Assembly: GCF_037969725.1 (NCBI RefSeq)
Contig: NZ_CP150203.1
Span: 4,108,001-4,172,000, forward strand
DNA length: 64,000 bases
From: Paenibacillus sp. FSL W8-0426
GTDB taxonomy: Bacteria; Bacillota; Bacilli; Paenibacillales; Paenibacillaceae
Direction: 5' to 3'
Part shown: piece after piece, positions 27,584 to 36,989 of the stretch
Numbering within the stretch: position 1 is the stretch's first letter
Layout: each line of letters begins with the position of its first letter
Translations under genes and position numbers: made by a program
Notes under the pieces: model-generated
The model's database searches: none
Told to the model about the DNA's origin: nothing
Seen by the model: the letters and a program-made list of their open reading frames with translations, nothing else

Positions 27584-28870
27584 TCAGTGATGTGTAACGA
27601 CGGCTCCCGAGCCGCCATACATGTTGACTTTTTCGGCAAACTCCAGCTTGATTACCGTTGTCAGCTCATGGGTATCTTCGCGAGTCAGATGAATCCAGGT
27701 TGTGCCGGGAATTTGGAACCAGGGAACCCCTCCGTGGATGTCATAGGTCAGTGGCTTGCCGGAGTGAAGCACCGATACCTTTTGGATCTCATTGCACAAC
27801 CCTTTCATGCAGATGCTTTCCTTCGGATCCCCATGCACAAAGAGATACAGTGTCTTCTCATCTGCCGAGAGCGTGCTGCCATCCCCGTAATATCGGCTCA
27901 TGACCCCCTCCTTTGTCCCATAGACGGCTTCTTCGTGCGCTCTGATCCAACTGCCCAATCCAAGCAGAATCGCTTCTTGTCTCCCATCGATCGTGCCGTC
28001 TTCCTTCGGTCCGATATCGAGCAGCATATTGCCGCCCATCGAGATACAGTCGCAGAACATGCGCACGATCTGATGCAGCGATTTGTAATGCTCATCCGCA
28101 GGAACATACCCCCATGAACCGTTGATCGTTGTGCAAAATTCCCACGGCCCCTCTGGACGGGTAATCGGAAGGCCTTGCTCCGGCGTCTTGTAATCCCCAT
28201 GCCCTTGTAAACGCGAATTAATGATGATTTCCGGCTGGAACGATTTCAAATAATGCTTGAAATGAGGCAAATTCCATTGCTCCGCGCTGCGTTCCCAGTC
28301 CCCGTCGAACCACAGCAGGTCTACCTTGCCGTATCCGGTAAGCAGTTCTTCCAGCTGCCGGTTGTTAAACTCGAGAAACTTCTCCCATCTGGATTCATCC
28401 TGGATGCCGTCTACGGGGCTGGAGAAGCGATTGGCCGAAGCAGGATCTTCGGGCACGTTCCCGCCTTCATATACACTCGGATAATCCGGGTGGGACCAGT
28501 CGATCAGGGAAAAGTAAAACCCGAGCCGCAACCCTCTTTCGGTGATTGCATCCGCGTATTGCTTGACAATATCCCGCGCGGCGGGCGTCTTCTTCACGGT
28601 GTTCAAATGGCTGTGCTTCGTATCCCACAGAGCCACGCCATCATGGTGCTTCGTCGTCAGCACCGCATATTTGGCGCCCGATTTCTCGATCAAGTCGGCC
28701 CATGCATCTGCATCAAACTTGGAAGCGGTGAAACCGTCCAGCTGCTTCATATAATCCTCGTATGACATGCGCCCATTGTAAAACGACCATGACTCCGCCA
28801 CGCCGTGCACCGCATAAATGCCGTAATGAATGAATATTCCTAATTTCGCATCCTCAAGCCATTTCTGCAC
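27584..28870 (-). CDS. Alpha-L-fucosidase, GH29
   Basis: 428 residues from the GTG at 28870 (MQKWLEDAKLGIFIHYG), about 10 bases after AAGGG; the GTG at 28879 is too close to it. GH29 landmarks are GIFIHYGIYAVHG, YAVLTTKHHDGVALWDTKHS and VDLLWFDGDW, whose WFD Asp (about residue 189) is the expected nucleophile of this retaining family. No signal peptide, so it should act on imported fucosides in the cytoplasm. First gene of the four-gene operon and divergent from the AraC/Cache regulator, which probably controls it. Confidence 0.9.
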   Translation of the reverse strand: MQKWLEDAKLGIFIHYGIYAVHGVAESWSFYNGRMSYEDYMKQLDGFTASKFDADAWADLIEKSGAKYAVLTTKHHDGVALWDTKHSHLNTVKKTPAARDIVKQYADAITERGLRLGFYFSLIDWSHPDYPSVYEGGNVPEDPASANRFSSPVDGIQDESRWEKFLEFNNRQLEELLTGYGKVDLLWFDGDWERSAEQWNLPHFKHYLKSFQPEIIINSRLQGHGDYKTPEQGLPITRPEGPWEFCTTINGSWGYVPADEHYKSLHQIVRMFCDCISMGGNMLLDIGPKEDGTIDGRQEAILLGLGSWIRAHEEAVYGTKEGVMSRYYGDGSTLSADEKTLYLFVHGDPKESICMKGLCNEIQKVSVLHSGKPLTYDIHGGVPWFQIPGTTWIHLTREDTHELTTVIKLEFAEKVNMYGGSGAVVTHH

Positions 28871-28918
28871 GACGATCACTGCCCTTCACTTTTGTAAAAT
28901 TTATATTTGGCTGAATAT

Positions 28919-28992
28919 ATAAACCGCAAAAAACATACACACGTTAACGGAGAGGCAGAACCAATCTGGAGAAGCGAAGCGTTCGCCTTAAT
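28919..28992 (+). repeat. Dispersed intergenic repeat, copy A (head half)
   Basis: About 74 bases that match, with few substitutions, the first half of the copy at 47234-47400 (which is on the other strand). Shared blocks include AACCGCAAAAAACATAC, TTAACGGAGAGGCAG and ACCAATCTGGAGAAGCGAAG. It lies between the divergent fucosidase and AraC/Cache genes. Confidence 0.85.
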
Positions 28993-29080
28993 CAAGAAAT
29001 AATTGGTGTGCAAACCGTTTCAATATTGCTATCATTTAAGGAGAAATGACCATTTCCCAATGGAAAGGAGTCGCTTTCAC

Positions 29081-31366
29081 TTGAGAATAAACTATTTCAA
29101 ATCCAGGCTGTTCCTCAAATACATCTGTTCTTACCTGCTCATTCTGCTGATCCCCCTGGTGCTCATGACCATATTCATCTATGAAAATGCCGTGAAGACG
29201 CTCCGGACAGAGATCGAAAACTCACGACTGGCCCAACTCTCACAAACCAAAACGATGATCGATAGCCGCATGAAAGAGCTCAGCGATATTGCTTCCCGGA
29301 TTTCGTACGACCATCGGCTGTCCCATTATAAGGCGACTCAAACGCTGACCAGCCCGGAAGCGATTCGCGCATTGGATCAATACAAAGCCACCAGCTCCAT
29401 CATGGATGAAATCTATCTGTACTTCCATAACGGCAAACATATTTACTCCAGCAAAGGACTTACCGACTTCGACGTATTTGCGCACAATCTTGGCTTCGCT
29501 AATTGGGACAAAACGTCCTTGCAGCATGATCTGAATGAAATCAAACATCCGATGGTAAGACCCGCCGATACGGTCAGCATTAAAGAAGGCTTGCAAGACC
29601 GCAAACTGGCTTATCTGATCCCGATTACACCCAACAGCTTGAACCCGCATGCAACCGTGATGTACTTCATCAAGGAGTCGGCAATTACCGATTTGATGGA
29701 TTCCATCCTTGGAAGTTATCAAGGCTTAACCTTTGTACTTGACGGAGAAGGGCAAGTACTTGCGGCCAACCATCAAGGCGATACGCTAAGCGCAGACGCT
29801 TCAGAAATGTTGTTGAATCAGATGGTTCCAGGCATACAAGAACGAGCACTGGATGGTAAAGCCTATTCCATTGTCGCCGTACAATCCGAAACCAATGGCT
29901 GGACGTACATGACCGTCATGCCCAGCTCCCAATTTTTCAGCAGCGTGCTTAACGTTCGGGATGTCATGCTGATGATCATCGGAGTCGTACTGCTTGTCGG
30001 AGCGGTTATCGCATTGGTGCTTGCCAAAATGCAGTATCAGCCCATCTCAGCATTGGTTGAGTTTGTTTCATCCCGCGTTCCGAAGAAGAATGGCGAAGAA
30101 ACAATCGGTTACGGGAACGAACTACAGCGAATACACACTGCACTGCAAGATTTCAGTTCCCGGATTGATATGCAGGAACCGTTCGCCCGCAATCAATATT
30201 TGTCCACGCTCATCAAATCCGGCAACCCGGAGCTGGTTTCACCTGAAATGATGCAGCTCTTCGATCTGAAACTGAACAAGAAGTATTTATTCGTCATGGT
30301 TGTCGGCTGGAACGAATCCAATGCCGATCGGGAGCACCGTCGCCGGATTGCAAGCACACTTGCCCATATCGATATGCCTGATATGTGCGCTACCGGGTAT
30401 GGCGTTGAACTGCCGCAGCTGGACCGATTCGGCATCATCATGAATTTCGATGCAGTAGCGGGACTAGACGAGACCGTTCAAATGAAGCAAACGATGGAAC
30501 ACGTGCAGCGCATGCTCGTTGAATCGCACTCCATTGCACCGATGATTGGCGCCGGAAGCATTTATCGACAGCTGCATGAGCTGAATCAGTCGTACATCGA
30601 GGCCTGCTCCGCCTTTGATCTGCTCGTTCCGGGTGACCGCGGGGCTTCCGCATTGTTCGAAGAAATGTATAAGGACACAACTCCTTCCTACTGGATCCCG
30701 AACCAGACCCATCTGAAACTGGCCCAAAGCTTGAAGCAAGGCAATATGGAGATCGCGTCACGGACGATACGCTCTTCCATAGAAAACCTTCAATCTTCCA
30801 TGCAGCCGGCGCTGATTCTGCGTTGCGTCAGCTTTGATTTGTTGAACACGGTGTTGAAGACCGCTTCAGAGCTTGGCGACTATCAACTGATACAACGACT
30901 GACTCCCGACATGACGGTCGGCGGTTCGCTGAAGGAGCTGGAATCCATGCTGCTGTCCCTGGCTTCGCAAATTTGTGCCGAAGTGCAGCAAGGGGCTCTG
31001 CAAGAAGAGCAATCGTTGATCGATCGGATCGTTAACTATATCGATGCACATTACAGGGAACACAGTTTAAGTCTGGATACCCTTGCTTACGAGTTTGAAA
31101 TTTCGCCCTCGCACGTCAGCCGTTTCTTCAAAGAAAAGACGGGCATCAATTTCCTGCAATATATTTGGCAAAAGCGGCTGGACATGGTCGTGCATCAGTT
31201 GAAAACAACGGATACTCCCATTAAAGACCTCATTCAGGAGGTTGGTTACTTGGATACGCCGAACTTTATCCGCAAATTCAAAAAGGAGACCGGACTTACG
31301 CCAGGTCAATATCGCAAGCTCCATCGCGTCACGGCAAGCGATGCGGAGAGCGGATCTGCGAGTTGA
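29081..31366 (+). CDS. Membrane-anchored AraC-family regulator with Cache-like sensor
   Basis: 761 residues from TTG 29081, 10 bases after AAAGGAG; the ATG at 29060 lies inside or before this site and has none. Membrane helix 1 (LFLKYICSYLLILLIPLVLMTIFI) and helix 2 (about 295-320, VMLMIIGVVLLVGAVIALVLA) flank an extracellular Cache/PAS-like domain. A cytoplasmic linker and a C-terminal AraC double HTH follow (LDTLAYEFEISPSHVSRFFKEKTGINFLQYIWQKRL...VGYLDTPNFIRKFKKETGLTPGQYR). This is the one-protein counterpart of YesM/YesN that controls sugar operons in Paenibacillus. Likely targets are the divergent fucosidase operon and/or the ABC operon downstream. Confidence 0.88.
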   Translation: MRINYFKSRLFLKYICSYLLILLIPLVLMTIFIYENAVKTLRTEIENSRLAQLSQTKTMIDSRMKELSDIASRISYDHRLSHYKATQTLTSPEAIRALDQYKATSSIMDEIYLYFHNGKHIYSSKGLTDFDVFAHNLGFANWDKTSLQHDLNEIKHPMVRPADTVSIKEGLQDRKLAYLIPITPNSLNPHATVMYFIKESAITDLMDSILGSYQGLTFVLDGEGQVLAANHQGDTLSADASEMLLNQMVPGIQERALDGKAYSIVAVQSETNGWTYMTVMPSSQFFSSVLNVRDVMLMIIGVVLLVGAVIALVLAKMQYQPISALVEFVSSRVPKKNGEETIGYGNELQRIHTALQDFSSRIDMQEPFARNQYLSTLIKSGNPELVSPEMMQLFDLKLNKKYLFVMVVGWNESNADREHRRRIASTLAHIDMPDMCATGYGVELPQLDRFGIIMNFDAVAGLDETVQMKQTMEHVQRMLVESHSIAPMIGAGSIYRQLHELNQSYIEACSAFDLLVPGDRGASALFEEMYKDTTPSYWIPNQTHLKLAQSLKQGNMEIASRTIRSSIENLQSSMQPALILRCVSFDLLNTVLKTASELGDYQLIQRLTPDMTVGGSLKELESMLLSLASQICAEVQQGALQEEQSLIDRIVNYIDAHYREHSLSLDTLAYEFEISPSHVSRFFKEKTGINFLQYIWQKRLDMVVHQLKTTDTPIKDLIQEVGYLDTPNFIRKFKKETGLTPGQYRKLHRVTASDAESGSAS

Positions 31367-31375
31367 CGGACAGGA

Positions 31376-31426
31376 AAGCCAACATGCAGACGGGCTGCAC
31401 TGTCCGCGAATGTTGGCTTCTTTTTA
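31376..31426 (+). terminator. Terminator between the AraC/Cache gene and the ABC operon
   Basis: A perfect 10-bp stem AAGCCAACAT/ATGTTGGCTT followed by CTTTTTAC on the plus strand. It lies between convergent genes. The 24-base loop is long, so efficiency is uncertain. Confidence 0.75.
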
Positions 31427-31429
31427 CTT

Positions 31430-33049
31430 TTATTGACCGGCAGCATTCCAAGTATCGTAAACTTCCTGATAAATTTCCTGGATGCGGTCCCCGCCCATCT
31501 TTTTCATCTGGGCTACATAGCTGTCCCATTCGGACATCGGCACTTCTCCGGTCACAAACTTCGCTTCCATTTGTTTGACATACGTACTCAGGTCCGACAG
31601 CAACGCTGAAGCTTCATCCTGCTGTTCGTTGGTCAAATAGGCGTTAGGATATGGCGCTTTGCCGATCGGGATCAGCTTCGCTTCGTTTTCTTTCTTGATC
31701 CATTCATCGAATTCCGTGGTCAGGCCATTCGTCAGTTCGGGCGAGTTGTGTCCTGGCGTCAGCATGCCGAAGTTCGGCGTAATCGTGCCTCTGTACTCTT
31801 CGCGGTCGCCGCCTCCCGGGACAGGCAGCCATTCTTTTTCATACGTAGCTTTGTTGGTATACTTCCAAAGCGTGCCTTCCGGGCCTTGGTTAAATAGGGT
31901 TTGGCCCTCAATCGAATACAAATAGTCGATCCAACGCATCGTCGCTTCCGGATGTTCATTCACGCTGGTAATGGCAAACGTTCCGTTAGCCGAGAGTCCA
32001 GGGTGCATACCGTAAACGGGCGAACCTTCAATCTCGCTGGCCACCGGTGTCATGAGCGGATTTTTCATCGCTTCATTCGGATCGCCGCCCAATGTAAAAT
32101 AGGAATAATAATCGTTAAAGAGCGCGATTTGATTGTTTTCTCCTTTGGCTTTTTTCTGCTCAGGCGTTTGGGAGAACGTTTCATGATCCAATAACTCTTC
32201 CTTCCACAGACGGTTCATGAACTCCAAATAACCTTTGTATCCTTCCTGCATCGGTGTATAAAAAACATTGTCCTGCTTATCGACATATACAACCGGATCA
32301 TACATTCCCCAGAAGCCCAAAAAGTACATTCGCAGATCATCCAATTTCACGGAAGTGAGCGGAATTTCGTCGGCTTGCCCGTTTCCGTTCGGATCCTCGG
32401 TCTTCACTCTTTTCAGAAATGCGTACAGTTCCTCCGTCGTCTGCGGAAGTTCTTTTACACCAAGCGCTTCGAGCATTTTGCCGTTATACCACATCGGACT
32501 GCGATACCAGACGGCTGCACTGTCGATGAAGGGGAGCGCATATATGTGACCTTCGGGTGTTGTGAATGATTTGCGAATGTCCGGATTTTCATCGAAGAGT
32601 TTTTTGAGGTTTGGCGCATATCCTCCGTCAATGTACGGTTCAAGCGCAATCAGCGAGCCTTGGGTTCCGTAAGTAACCTGTTCTGCTGGCGTCAGATCCG
32701 CACCGTAGAGCACGTCGGGCAAATCGCCGCTGGCAAAAACGAGGTTTTTCTTCGTGGCGAAGCTGTCTATGGGCGTGAGTCGGAATTCAAATTTAATGTT
32801 CGTCAGCTTCTCGGCTTCCTGAATGACAGGCATGGTGTTCCAATCCGCGACACCCACATCCTGGGACATCATGGTCAATGTAATCGGCTCGTCAACGATC
32901 GGAAAACCTTCCTGCTTCACTCCTGTCTCCTCCGGCGTCCCCGGTTCGGCGGTTGAACCACCGTCAGAGGCATTCCCGCATGCAGCCAGCAAACTGGCAA
33001 CTAACGTCAAACTGAGCAGAACCGTCGACTTCTTGCGAACTCCTTTCAT
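31430..33049 (-). CDS. Sugar ABC transporter substrate-binding lipoprotein (LipO-like)
   Basis: 539 residues with a signal peptide and lipobox LLAACG (Cys about 25). The mature part (GFPIVDEPITLTMMSQDVGVADWNTMPVIQEAEKLTNIKFEF...) is the large extracellular solute-binding type paired with LplB/YtcP permeases in Paenibacillus. These bind oligosaccharides; the ligand is unknown. AAGGGAG lies 8 bases before the ATG. Last gene of the permease-permease-lipoprotein operon, an order that differs from the lipoprotein-first operon at 51 kb. Confidence 0.9.
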   Translation of the reverse strand: MKGVRKKSTVLLSLTLVASLLAACGNASDGGSTAEPGTPEETGVKQEGFPIVDEPITLTMMSQDVGVADWNTMPVIQEAEKLTNIKFEFRLTPIDSFATKKNLVFASGDLPDVLYGADLTPAEQVTYGTQGSLIALEPYIDGGYAPNLKKLFDENPDIRKSFTTPEGHIYALPFIDSAAVWYRSPMWYNGKMLEALGVKELPQTTEELYAFLKRVKTEDPNGNGQADEIPLTSVKLDDLRMYFLGFWGMYDPVVYVDKQDNVFYTPMQEGYKGYLEFMNRLWKEELLDHETFSQTPEQKKAKGENNQIALFNDYYSYFTLGGDPNEAMKNPLMTPVASEIEGSPVYGMHPGLSANGTFAITSVNEHPEATMRWIDYLYSIEGQTLFNQGPEGTLWKYTNKATYEKEWLPVPGGGDREEYRGTITPNFGMLTPGHNSPELTNGLTTEFDEWIKKENEAKLIPIGKAPYPNAYLTNEQQDEASALLSDLSTYVKQMEAKFVTGEVPMSEWDSYVAQMKKMGGDRIQEIYQEVYDTWNAAGQ

Positions 33050-33088
33050 GACAACAACTCCCTTTCTGGATGATTTATTTGGTATAGA

Positions 33089-33997
33089 TCAGCCTTTAAC
33101 CGAACCGATCATGACACCCTGGACGAAGTAGCGTTGCAAAAACGGATATACGATAATCACCGGCAGCGTTGACACAATAATAACCGCGTAACGGACGAGT
33201 GCTGCTACCTCCGCTTTGTTGTTGAGCGCGGAAGCGGAAGATCCGTCCATCATGCCGGAGCCTTGGGCAGACATTTCCTGAAGAACGAGAATCTGCCTCA
33301 GCACGAACTGCAGCGGGTATTTTGCCGAATCGTTCAAATAAATCATCGCCGAAAAGTAACTGTTCCAGTGTCCGACGCCATAGAAGAGAGCCATAACGGC
33401 AATGATCGGCATCGACAAGGGCAGGACGATGCTAAAAAACAGCTTGAAATTGGAACATCCGTCAATCTGGGCGGCTTCTTGAAGCTCGCCGGGGATGGTT
33501 CCTTGAAAGAAGGTACGGGTAACGATAATGTTCCATACCGAGGCCGCGGAAGGCAGAATCAATGCCCACATGCTGTCAATCAGCCCCAACCCTTTGATCA
33601 ACAGATAACTCGGAACAAGCCCGCCGCCAAAAAACATCGTGACCATGAACATGCCCATAAAAAAACCTCGGCCAACGAAATCCTTTCTGCTAAGCGCATA
33701 AGCCGCCGGAATGGTGACCATGAGATTCACTGCCGTACCCACGACCGTATATAAAATGGTGTTTGCGTAACCTGACCAGATCCTCTGATCCTGAAGCACT
33801 CTGTGGTACCCTTCGAACGTAATGTCCTTGGGAAAGAGCCACATCGCACCGGAAGCGACCTCTTTGGGATTGCTGATCGAAGCACTGATCATGTATGCCA
33901 ACGGATAAGCGACAAGCAGAAACGCAATGGTGACGAAAATATAATTCAGTGTCAGAAAAATCCGGTCTTGCCTCGTTTCTTTGATGCCTGTTGTCAT
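33089..33997 (-). CDS. Carbohydrate ABC transporter permease (YtcP/MalG-like)
   Basis: 302 residues from ATG 33997, with GGAGG 8 bases upstream; the longer frame adds 43 residues that overlap the preceding gene. Six membrane helices, the typical YPLAYMISASISNP start, the EAA loop (GTIPGELQEAAQIDGCSNFKLFF) and the C-terminus [19 protein letters not shown] are all standard. It forms a heterodimer with the LplB-type permease 13 bases upstream. No ATPase is encoded here; such systems use a shared MsmX-type ATPase. Confidence 0.93.
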   Translation of the reverse strand: MTTGIKETRQDRIFLTLNYIFVTIAFLLVAYPLAYMISASISNPKEVASGAMWLFPKDITFEGYHRVLQDQRIWSGYANTILYTVVGTAVNLMVTIPAAYALSRKDFVGRGFFMGMFMVTMFFGGGLVPSYLLIKGLGLIDSMWALILPSAASVWNIIVTRTFFQGTIPGELQEAAQIDGCSNFKLFFSIVLPLSMPIIAVMALFYGVGHWNSYFSAMIYLNDSAKYPLQFVLRQILVLQEMSAQGSGMMDGSSASALNNKAEVAALVRYAVIIVSTLPVIIVYPFLQRYFVQGVMIGSVKG

Positions 33998-34010
33998 TCT
34001 GCTACCTCCT

Positions 34011-34970
34011 TTACCACAGACTGTTCTCACTCGTTTTGCGCACGACTTGATTGACCGTAATGAGCAGAATCGCGTTAATGACGGAATTGAACAACCCGAC
34101 GGCGGTGGAGAAGCTGTATTGTGCATTTTCCAGACCGGAGCGGTAGACGAATGTTGAAATCACATCGGACGACTCCATGTTTAACGGGTTTTGCATTAAG
34201 AGAATTTTCTCAAACCCCACGCCCAGCAAACTTCCCATATTCAGAATGAGCAAAATGGTCATCGTTGGCACCAGCACGGGAATGTTGATGTGACGAATGC
34301 GCTGCATCCGGTTCGCTCCGTCAATGATCGCCGCTTCATGAAGGCCCGGGTCGACGGCTGACAAGGCGGCAAGATAAATGATCGTGCCCCACCCTGCGCT
34401 CTGCCATACGCCAGAGAGAACGTAGACCGTCTTGAACCAGGCCGGGCTTGTCAGAAAAGCAGGTGCATCGATGCCCACCCATTCGAGCAAACGAATAACG
34501 ATGCCTGTGGACGGCGACAGGAAAGCAATGATCATGCCGACCATCACTACGATGGAGATGAAATGCGGCGCGTAAGTGACCGTTTGCACCCATTTTTTGA
34601 AACGTTTGTGTTTCAGTTCATTGAAGGCCAGCGCCAAAATGATCGGGATCGGAAAACCAACCGCCAGCTCATACAAACTGATCGCCAGCGTGTTCCACAT
34701 CAAGTCCCAAAAATAATACGAATCAAAAAAACGGTTGAAGTGATCGAAACCCGTCCATGCGCTTCCAAAAATACCGCGGGCCGGATTGTAATTTTTGAAC
34801 GCAATCTGGATGCCGTACATCGGTCCGTAATGGAAAATGAGGAAATACAAAAATGCCGGCGCAATGAACAGATAGAGCTCCCAGTTTTTCCAGACCTTCT
34901 TCCATCGTTTCTTGTTGATCTTGGCCCTGTTCAGGACCTCCTGCCGATGGATCGGATTGACTTCCTGCAC
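34011..34970 (-). CDS. Sugar ABC transporter permease (LplB-like)
   Basis: 319 residues starting at GTG 34970, 9 bases after GGAGG. Six membrane helices begin with WELYLFIAPAFLYFLIFHYGPMYGIQIAFKNYNP, the LplB family start. The EAA loop is SAVDPGLHEAAIIDGANRMQRIRHINIPVL. First gene of this importer operon. Confidence 0.93.
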   Translation of the reverse strand: MQEVNPIHRQEVLNRAKINKKRWKKVWKNWELYLFIAPAFLYFLIFHYGPMYGIQIAFKNYNPARGIFGSAWTGFDHFNRFFDSYYFWDLMWNTLAISLYELAVGFPIPIILALAFNELKHKRFKKWVQTVTYAPHFISIVVMVGMIIAFLSPSTGIVIRLLEWVGIDAPAFLTSPAWFKTVYVLSGVWQSAGWGTIIYLAALSAVDPGLHEAAIIDGANRMQRIRHINIPVLVPTMTILLILNMGSLLGVGFEKILLMQNPLNMESSDVISTFVYRSGLENAQYSFSTAVGLFNSVINAILLITVNQVVRKTSENSLW

Positions 34971-35153
34971 GCCGGATCGCCTCCTTCTGTTTACATGTCA
35001 GCTTTGCTTGCGCACCTTCATGTTAACGATAGTGGATCATGCTTTTTTTCGTAAACATGTGATTTTAGCGCATCCCCCACCCTTGATGCATCAACGCTTC
35101 CCGTCGTTGCGGCATCATTTTGACCATTGGTGAATGTGTTGTTTTCGCGCAAA

Positions 35154-35167
35154 AGGAAGCGGTTACA
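35154..35167. promoter_or_regulatory. Candidate catabolite response element (cre) of the lplB-type operon
   Basis: AGGAAGCGGTTACA matches the CcpA consensus TGNAANCGNTNNCA at all fixed positions but the first. It lies about 185 bases upstream of the importer operon (start 34970). Next to it, at about 35170-35186, is an inverted repeat TTTTCC-GAAGT-GGAAAA. The 385-base gap to tyrS holds nothing else except the tyrS terminator. Confidence 0.5.
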
Positions 35168-35309
35168 ATTTTCCGAAGTGGAAAAATGGCAATTGAAAGA
35201 ATGCGGAGTTGTTGATCTAGATGGCGATGATTTTACATTGCGCCGATAATAATGAACGTATAGCGACAGGTTATATCACATAAACAAAACATGAATAAGA
35301 CGTAACAAA

Positions 35310-35335
35310 GGCCATGTTCCCAATGGAACATGGCC
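35310..35335 (-). terminator. Terminator of tyrS
   Basis: A perfect 11-bp stem GGCCATGTTCC/GGAACATGGCC with a 4-base loop, 20 bases past the tyrS stop. On the minus strand it is followed by TTTGTTAC. Confidence 0.85.
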
Positions 35336-35355
35336 TCAGCACATGCATCGAATGC

Positions 35356-36621
35356 TTACCCTTGCAGCTTCACAAGGCTGTAATTCTTTTTGCCTTTGCG
35401 GATAATGATAAACTTGCCGCCGATGGCATGCTCTGCCGAAATGGTGAAGTCGAGCTCGGTTACTTTCTCCCCGTTCATGGAGATGGCACCCTTCGTGATG
35501 TCTTCGCGGGCTTGGCGTTTGGATGGCTCCAGGCCCAGATCCACAAGCCAGTCAACGATGTTTTTCGCCTCGCCGTTGGTTTCGAACGTTGGCATTTCCT
35601 TAAAGCCTTGCTCGATCTCGTCCGCTGTCAGCGAGCGAATGTCGCCGCTGAACAATGCGGCGGTAATGCGCTTGGCTTGTTCCAGCATTTCTTCGCCATG
35701 CACGAAACGGGTCATTTCTTCGGCAAGCGCCTTTTGCGCCTCGCGTTTGTGCGGCTCGGTTTCCACTTTTTCCGCCAACGCTTCGATTTCTTCTTTGGAC
35801 AAGAACGTAAAGTATTTCAAGTATTTGATGACGTCGCGATCATCGGTATTCGCCCAGAACTGGTAGAATTCGAACGGCGTCGTTTTGTTTGGATCCAGCC
35901 AGATCGAGCCCCCGGCCGATTTGCCGAATTTCGTTCCGTCCGCTTTGAGCATCAGCGGGATGGTCAAACCAAACGCTTTGGCATCAGGGCCTTCTTTTTT
36001 GCGGATCAGGTCAAGACCGCTTGTAATGTTGCCCCATTGGTCGGAACCGCCGATTTGCAACTGCACGTCTTCGTTCTGGAACAAATGCAGGTAATCGAGC
36101 GATTGCAGGATCTGGTACGAGAATTCCGTGAAGGAGATGCCGCCTTCCAGTCTGCTCGCCACGACATCCTTCGCAAGCATCGTGTTCAGGTTGAAGTTTT
36201 TGCCGTAGTCGCGCAGAAATTCGATCACATTGATTTTGTGCGTCCAGTCGTAGTTGTTCACCAGGCGTACCTGATTGTCGCCTTCCGTAATGAACAATTT
36301 TTTCATCTGTGCCGTCAAGGCGTTTACGTTCTCCTGCACCTGTTCCAGCGTTTGCAAGGAACGTTCGGACTGGCGCCCGCTCGGGTCGCCGATCGTGCCG
36401 GTTGCGCCGCCGATCAGAATGACCGGACGATGCCCTGCTAATTGGAAACGCTTGAGCATCATGAACGGAATAAGATGTCCGATATGCATGCTGTCGCCGG
36501 TAGGGTCAACGCCGCAGTACAGCGAAATGGATTTCGATTCGACCAGCTCGCGCAGGCCCTCCGCATCCGTTTGCTGGTTAATGGCATCGCGCCATTGCAG
36601 TTCGTCCAAAATATTCAACAC
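35356..36621 (-). CDS. tyrS: Tyrosyl-tRNA synthetase
   Basis: Charges tRNA-Tyr; 421 residues from GTG 36621 (AAGGGG 6 bases upstream; TTG 36618 is the alternative). The upstream extension of the open frame runs through the T-box and is not coding. HIGH lies at about 46-49, YDW/QLQIGGSDQWGNITSG in the middle, the KMSKS equivalent is KFGKS (TKFGKSAGG), and a C-terminal S4 RNA-binding domain (KRQAREDITKGAISMNGEKV) completes it. Expression is controlled by the tyrosine T-box immediately upstream. Confidence 0.96.
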   Translation of the reverse strand: MLNILDELQWRDAINQQTDAEGLRELVESKSISLYCGVDPTGDSMHIGHLIPFMMLKRFQLAGHRPVILIGGATGTIGDPSGRQSERSLQTLEQVQENVNALTAQMKKLFITEGDNQVRLVNNYDWTHKINVIEFLRDYGKNFNLNTMLAKDVVASRLEGGISFTEFSYQILQSLDYLHLFQNEDVQLQIGGSDQWGNITSGLDLIRKKEGPDAKAFGLTIPLMLKADGTKFGKSAGGSIWLDPNKTTPFEFYQFWANTDDRDVIKYLKYFTFLSKEEIEALAEKVETEPHKREAQKALAEEMTRFVHGEEMLEQAKRITAALFSGDIRSLTADEIEQGFKEMPTFETNGEAKNIVDWLVDLGLEPSKRQAREDITKGAISMNGEKVTELDFTISAEHAIGGKFIIIRKGKKNYSLVKLQG

Positions 36622-36728
36622 AAACAACCCCTTTTCTAAAGTTAAAGAAATCATGAATACGCGTGATGAAGACACACTGCGCAGAACTTTGCCACGGCAA
36701 GCTACCTGTCCATGGCCAAAAAACAAAA

Positions 36729-36985
36729 AAATCGCCACCCGGTCTGCACGCAGACACAGGGACGATTGAATAACCGTGGTACCACCCAGTTTGCATGAAC
36801 AGCCCGACGTTGCACGCTGCCCATACCACTTATGACGAAATAACGTTCGCCAAACCCGCTTGGCATTACCCAAGATACTCCAGAGTGTACTTCGCAGTCC
36901 TTGTATGTGTCAGGTTCCATCAACCCCTGACTTTCTGGAAACAGGGACAAAGCTGCTACTGCGCTCCTTCAACGTAATTCATGTT
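36729..36985 (-). promoter_or_regulatory. T-box riboswitch of tyrS, Tyr (UAC) specifier
   Basis: On the minus strand the leader shows a stem I region with specifier context GAAG-TAC-ACTCTGGAG (TAC at 36887-36889), the T-box core GGGTGGTACCACGG (about 36777-36790), and a terminator hairpin around 36729-36765 (GTCTGC/GCAGAC) followed by T residues. The UAC specifier agrees with the downstream tyrS. The leader accounts for the 440-base gap before the next gene. Confidence 0.92.
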
Positions 36986-36989
36986 TCAG

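Noticed and set aside
36622..36873. N-terminal extension of TyrS in the open reading frame
   Set aside because: It covers the T-box antiterminator and terminator sequence; TyrS starts at GTG 36621 or TTG 36618.
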